This document shows positions 38,588 to 42,134 of a DNA stretch of 42,134 nt, one piece after another. The translations under genes and the position numbers were made by a program. The number at the start of each line of letters is the position of its first letter. The first letter of the stretch is position 1. The notes under the pieces were generated by a model. It ran no database searches. It saw only the letters and a program-made list of their open reading frames with translations, and was not told the DNA's origin. The stretch is taken from positions 1-42,134 of the forward strand of contig NZ_JAHGUP010000102.1 in the NCBI RefSeq assembly GCF_001989995.2, in the 5' to 3' direction. This stretch comes from Vibrio anguillarum (lineage in GTDB: Bacteria > Pseudomonadota > Gammaproteobacteria > Enterobacterales > Vibrionaceae).

Positions 38588-40240
38588 GTGTTTAGAGGCC
38601 GTTTTGCCGATATCGACCTAAAAGGAGACGTCTTTGGTGGCGTCACGACCGCGATTATTTCACTGCCACTTGCCTTGGCTTTTGGTGTGGCCTCTGGTGC
38701 GGGTGCAGAAGCAGGGCTTTGGGGAGCAATATTGGTGGGGCTGTTTGCTGCCTTGTTTGGTGGTTCATCTACATTAATTTCTGAACCCACAGGGCCAATG
38801 ACGGTCATTATGACGGCCATTTTAACCAGCATGGTGGCGCGTTATCCTGAAACGGGGCTTGCAGTTAGCTTCACGGTTGTCATGATGGCAGGCGCTTTTC
38901 AGATTGTACTTGGCACTTTAAAACTCGGGAAATACATCACCTTAATGCCCTATAGCGTGATCTCCGGCTTTATGTCAGGAATTGGGGTGATTTTGATTAT
39001 CCTGCAGTTGTCACCGCTGCTTGGTCAGGCGGCCCCCGCAGGGGGAGTGATGGGAACGTTAATCGCGTTGCCCGAGATCATTAGTCAGATGAAGTTCAGT
39101 GAGCTCTTTCTTGGTTTGTTAACCTTAGGCATTTTATTTTTTCTCCCGGCTCAATATCGCAAACAAGTGCCCGTTCAATTGGTCGCTTTAGTCGGCGTGA
39201 CGCTTGTTTCGGTACTGTTATTTGATAGCGAAGAGATCCGCCGTATTGGTGTGATCCCTGCTGGCTTACCCTCTTTTGTTATTCCAACCTTCAATGCCGA
39301 GATGTTCACCACCATGGTGATTGACGCTTTAGTACTCGGTACGCTCGGCTGCATTGATACGTTGCTCACCGCGGTAATTGGCGATTCTCTAACGCGTAAA
39401 GAGCATGATTCCGATAAAGAACTGCGAGGGCAAGGGCTGGCTAATATGATCGCGGGCTTATTGGGTGCGTTGCCAGGTGCAGGCGCAACCATGGGTACGG
39501 TGACCAATATTCAGGTCGGCGCGCGTTCTCCTCTGTCTGGTGTAGTCCGTGCCTTAGTATTAGCCTTAGTGGTATTGGTGGCGGGAGGCTTAACCGAACC
39601 GATTCCAATGGCTGTATTGGCAGGGATTGCGGTGTATGTTGGTTTTAATATTCTTGATTGGAGCTTTATCCAACGCGCGCATAAAGTGAGTGTGCAGGGG
39701 ATGGCCATCATGTATGGCGTGATGCTGTTAACTGTCTTTGTCGATTTGATTGTTGCGGTTGGCTTGGGCGTTTTTATCTCAAATATTTTGATCATAGAAC
39801 GCTTGAGCCGCGAGCAAGCTCGCCAAGTGAAAGCCATTAGTGATGCTGATGAAAACGATGTGCCATTGACTGATAGCGAACGAGCTTTATTGGATCAAGC
39901 CAATGGTAAGGTGCTGTTTTTTTATCTCTCAGGGCCGATGATTTTTAGTGTATCTAAAGCGATCGCTCGCCAGCACAATCACATTAGTGACTATGAAGCG
40001 ATGATTTTAGATCTTACTGATGTACCTATGATTGATGTGACGGTTGGGCTTGCTTTAGAAAATGCGATTAATGATGCCTTAGATGCCCACTGCGCGGTCT
40101 ACTTACTTTGCCCAAATGTGCACACCAAACAGCAACTGGAAAAGTTTCATATTTTGGATCTGGTGCCAACCGAGCAGACTTTTTCGTTTCGTTATGAAGC
40201 GCTCAATGCTGCGGTTAAGCAGGTAGCCCAAAATCGTTAA
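38588..40240 (+). CDS. SulP family anion transporter with C-terminal STAS domain
   Basis: This inner-membrane transporter belongs to SulP/SLC26, whose members carry sulfate, bicarbonate or dicarboxylates. It has the N-terminal motif GDVFGGVTTAIISLPLALAFGVASGAGAEAGLWGA, about 12 to 14 helices to residue 410, and a C-terminal STAS domain with MILDLTDVPMIDVTVGLALENAI. Its place beside the carbonic anhydrase suggests bicarbonate, as for cyanobacterial BicA, but this is inference. The best start is GTG 38588 (550 aa), with AGGA 8 nt upstream; ATG 38573 and GTG 38552 lack an SD. The 38323-38587 gap is AT-rich with no other feature seen. Confidence 0.9.
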   Translation: MFRGRFADIDLKGDVFGGVTTAIISLPLALAFGVASGAGAEAGLWGAILVGLFAALFGGSSTLISEPTGPMTVIMTAILTSMVARYPETGLAVSFTVVMMAGAFQIVLGTLKLGKYITLMPYSVISGFMSGIGVILIILQLSPLLGQAAPAGGVMGTLIALPEIISQMKFSELFLGLLTLGILFFLPAQYRKQVPVQLVALVGVTLVSVLLFDSEEIRRIGVIPAGLPSFVIPTFNAEMFTTMVIDALVLGTLGCIDTLLTAVIGDSLTRKEHDSDKELRGQGLANMIAGLLGALPGAGATMGTVTNIQVGARSPLSGVVRALVLALVVLVAGGLTEPIPMAVLAGIAVYVGFNILDWSFIQRAHKVSVQGMAIMYGVMLLTVFVDLIVAVGLGVFISNILIIERLSREQARQVKAISDADENDVPLTDSERALLDQANGKVLFFYLSGPMIFSVSKAIARQHNHISDYEAMILDLTDVPMIDVTVGLALENAINDALDAHCAVYLLCPNVHTKQQLEKFHILDLVPTEQTFSFRYEALNAAVKQVAQNR

Positions 40241-40266
40241 GCGTTAAGGTTGTGCAAGAATGAATT

Positions 40267-40294
40267 ACGCAGATCGCTGGATCTGCGTTTTTTT
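40267..40294 (+). terminator. Terminator of the SulP gene
   Basis: ACGCAGATC (40267-40275) pairs with GATCTGCGT (40280-40288) around a GCTG loop, followed by a run of T residues to 40294. Confidence 0.92.
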
Positions 40295-40381
40295 ATTTTA
40301 TCAATTTCTAATATTGGGTTGAAAAACGCGAGCCTTAGCAGCACATTGGATAGGTTAACATCACAAAGAGTGATCCGTGGA

Positions 40382-41302
40382 ATGTACGCATTAGAAATAG
40401 AACAATTACGAAAAACTTACGCTGGTGGGTTTGAGGCCCTAAAAGGGGTGAGTTTACAGGTTGAAAAAGGCGATTTTTACGCACTGCTTGGGCCCAATGG
40501 AGCCGGGAAATCAACCACCATTGGCATTATCTCTTCGCTGGTCAATAAAACCTCTGGCACCGTTAAAGTGTTTGGTTTTGATATTGATAAAGATCTTGAG
40601 CTTGCCAAACAACACATTGGTTTAGTGCCGCAGGAATTTAACTTCAACCAGTTTGAAACGGTTGAGCAAATTGTGTTGCAGCAAGCTGGGTATTACGGCG
40701 TGACGAAAGCGTTAGCGAAAGAGAGGGCAGAGAAGTACCTCTCAAAACTCGATTTGTGGGAAAAACGTAAAGAGCGTGCGCGTAATCTTTCTGGTGGTAT
40801 GAAACGCCGTTTGATGATTGCTCGAGCCTTAATGCATGAGCCTAAGTTACTGATTTTAGATGAACCCACCGCCGGTGTGGATATTGAACTGCGCCGTTCG
40901 ATGTGGGAGTTCTTAACCGAGATTAACGCGCAAGGGATCACCATTATCTTAACCACGCACTATTTAGAAGAAGCGGAGATGCTGTGCCGCAATATCGGCA
41001 TTATTAACCGAGGTGAGCTTATTGAAAATACCTCGATGAAGGATTTGCTGGCCAAATTACAGCTCGAAACCTTTATTTTAGATATCGCAGAGAATTCTCC
41101 GCCAGCGCCACAACTCAGTGGTGTGATCTCGCAGACCATGCTCAACGGTTCGTTACAAATTGAGTTGGAGAAAACGAAAGGGCTAAATTCAGTCTTTTCA
41201 CAGTTAACAGAACAGGGAATTACGGTACTTTCGATGCGCAACAAAGCGAACCGCCTTGAAGAGCTGTTTGTCAGTATTGTTCAACAGCAAAGCCGAGGAT
41301 AA
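40382..41302 (+). CDS. yadG: ABC transporter ATP-binding protein, YadG family
   Basis: The 306-residue ATPase has Walker A GPNGAGKST, the signature LSGGMKRR, Walker B LLILDEPTAGVD and the H-loop TTHYLEEAE. About 80 C-terminal residues form the accessory domain of ABC-2 type exporters. Start ATG 40382 (MYALEIEQL) follows GTGGA and matches the family; 44 upstream in-frame residues overlap a terminator and are not coding. With yadH it forms an exporter of unknown substrate, and the pair follows hpt-can in E. coli too. Confidence 0.95.
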   Translation: MYALEIEQLRKTYAGGFEALKGVSLQVEKGDFYALLGPNGAGKSTTIGIISSLVNKTSGTVKVFGFDIDKDLELAKQHIGLVPQEFNFNQFETVEQIVLQQAGYYGVTKALAKERAEKYLSKLDLWEKRKERARNLSGGMKRRLMIARALMHEPKLLILDEPTAGVDIELRRSMWEFLTEINAQGITIILTTHYLEEAEMLCRNIGIINRGELIENTSMKDLLAKLQLETFILDIAENSPPAPQLSGVISQTMLNGSLQIELEKTKGLNSVFSQLTEQGITVLSMRNKANRLEELFVSIVQQQSRG

Positions 41303-41304
41303 TT

Positions 41305-42078
41305 ATGATGTATCGTTTATATTGGACGGCTTTTTGCAGTTTGCTGACTAAAGAAATCAACCGTTTTACGCGTATTTGGGTGCAAACCTTAGTACCGCCA
41401 GCCATCACCATGACGCTCTATTTCATTATTTTTGGCAACCTAATTGGTTCGCGTATTGGCCAGATGAACGGCTTTAGCTATATGGAATATATTGTCCCGG
41501 GCTTAATCATGATGTCGGTGATCACTAACTCATACTCGAACGTCGCCTCTTCTTTCTTTAGTGCGAAGTTTCAGAAAAACATCGAAGAGTTGTTAGTTGC
41601 GCCTGTCCCTAACTACGTCATTATCGCTGGATTTGTGATGGGCGGGGTAGTGCGTGGCTTGCTGGTGGGCACGATAGTAACCCTTGTGTCGCTGTTCTTT
41701 GTTGATCTCAAGGTCGATCATTGGGGGATCATTGCGGCGACGGTTTTTCTCACCTCTGTTGTGTTCGCTTTAGGCGGCATGATTAACGCCATTTTTGCTA
41801 AAACCTTTGATGACATTTCGATTATTCCTACCTTTGTATTGACGCCATTAACCTACTTGGGTGGGGTATTTTATTCGATCAGCCTATTGCCTGACTTTTG
41901 GCAAGCGGTATCGAAAATCAACCCAATCGTCTACATGGTTAATGCCTTCCGCTACGGTTTTCTTGGCGTGTCAGATGTGGGAATTGTTACTTCGTTCAGT
42001 GTGCTTGGTATTTTTGTAGTGGCCCTGTATGGAGTTGCGCATTATCTGGTTTCGCGTGGTATCGGGTTAAGGACTTAA
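41305..42078 (+). CDS. yadH: ABC-2 type permease, YadH family
   Basis: The 257-residue membrane subunit of the YadGH exporter has six predicted helices. It resembles E. coli YadH closely: FTRIWVQTLVPPAITMTLYFIIFGNLIGSRIG, then YIVPGLIMMSVITNSYSNVASSFF, then FDDISIIPTFVLTPLTYLGGVFYS. The segments are quoted here as family hallmarks split over residues 21-52, 67-91 and 170-192. It starts 2 bp after yadG behind GAGGA. The substrate is unknown. A palindromic repeat follows at once and may stop transcription. Confidence 0.95.
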   Translation: MMYRLYWTAFCSLLTKEINRFTRIWVQTLVPPAITMTLYFIIFGNLIGSRIGQMNGFSYMEYIVPGLIMMSVITNSYSNVASSFFSAKFQKNIEELLVAPVPNYVIIAGFVMGGVVRGLLVGTIVTLVSLFFVDLKVDHWGIIAATVFLTSVVFALGGMINAIFAKTFDDISIIPTFVLTPLTYLGGVFYSISLLPDFWQAVSKINPIVYMVNAFRYGFLGVSDVGIVTSFSVLGIFVVALYGVAHYLVSRGIGLRT

Positions 42079-42082
42079 TAGT

Positions 42083-42134
42083 GCCTCCCCCTTTTAGGGG
42101 GAGGCTAGGAGGGGGTTCACCCCACCCTAACCCT
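42083..42134. repeat. C-rich palindromic repeat at the window edge
   Basis: GCCTCCCCC (42083-42091) pairs perfectly with GGGGGAGGC (42097-42105) around TTTTA. A second hairpin GGGG-TTCA-CCCC (42112-42123) follows. The core matches the palindromes at 28464-28531. The element continues beyond the window. It lacks a T-tract but could act as a terminator or mRNA stabiliser for yadGH. Confidence 0.75.

Overview
This is ordinary chromosomal DNA from a gammaproteobacterium, almost certainly a Vibrio. The evidence is a LuxR/HapR/OpaR-type quorum-sensing master regulator beside lpd, a Na+-pumping oxaloacetate decarboxylase cluster (oadGAB), luxS next to gshA, and a chitin/competence-type pilABCD cluster. 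HapR and LuxS look clearly diverged from my recollection of the V. cholerae proteins, so I read it as a Vibrio related to, but not, V. cholerae. I cannot fix the species. No insertion sequence, prophage, integron or CRISPR array is visible.

Layout. (1) 1-57: the 3' end of a tRNA (probably Arg) and its terminator. (2) 290-3696: oadG-oadA-oadB with a good sigma-70 promoter and a terminator. (3) 3715-10294: a quinone-oxidoreductase-like enzyme, a YqaA membrane protein, an M16 protease lipoprotein, gshA and luxS, all rightward. (4) 10320-12473: corB and ypjD, leftward. (5) 12779-16437: ffh, then rpsP-rimM-trmD-rplS, rightward. (6) 16447-22445: leftward yacG-zapD-coaE and pilD-pilC-pilB-pilA. (7) 22704-24267: nadC and ampD, divergent. 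(8) 24275-28422: fldB, divergent from xerD-dsbC-recJ. (9) 28464-35932: a small repeat cluster, then pdhR-aceE-aceF and lpd under two PdhR operators. (10) 36050-42134: hapR leftward, hpt rightward, can leftward, then a SulP transporter and yadG-yadH rightward, ending in a palindromic repeat.

The genes serve central metabolism (pyruvate dehydrogenase, oxaloacetate decarboxylase), translation and secretion (SRP, S16, L19, tRNA and ribosome maturation), natural transformation pili, redox and periplasmic disulfide chemistry (gshA, dsbC, fldB), recombination and repair (xerD, recJ), and quorum sensing (luxS makes the AI-2 precursor; HapR is the output regulator). Much of the order yacG-zapD-coaE / pil / nadC / ampD / pdhR-aceEF-lpd / hpt-can-yadGH matches the 2-3 minute region of E. 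coli, with fldB-xerD-dsbC-recJ set into it.

The most interesting signals are regulatory. The recJ Shine-Dalgarno lies 32 nt from the start codon, but an intervening 10-bp hairpin would bring it to 8 nt. The hapR leader appears to hold, in order, a promoter, an autorepression-like operator and a Qrr-sRNA-like pairing site. A family of C-rich palindromes recurs at 28.5 kb and at the right edge. DsbC has a lipobox and has lost both cysteines of its structural disulfide.
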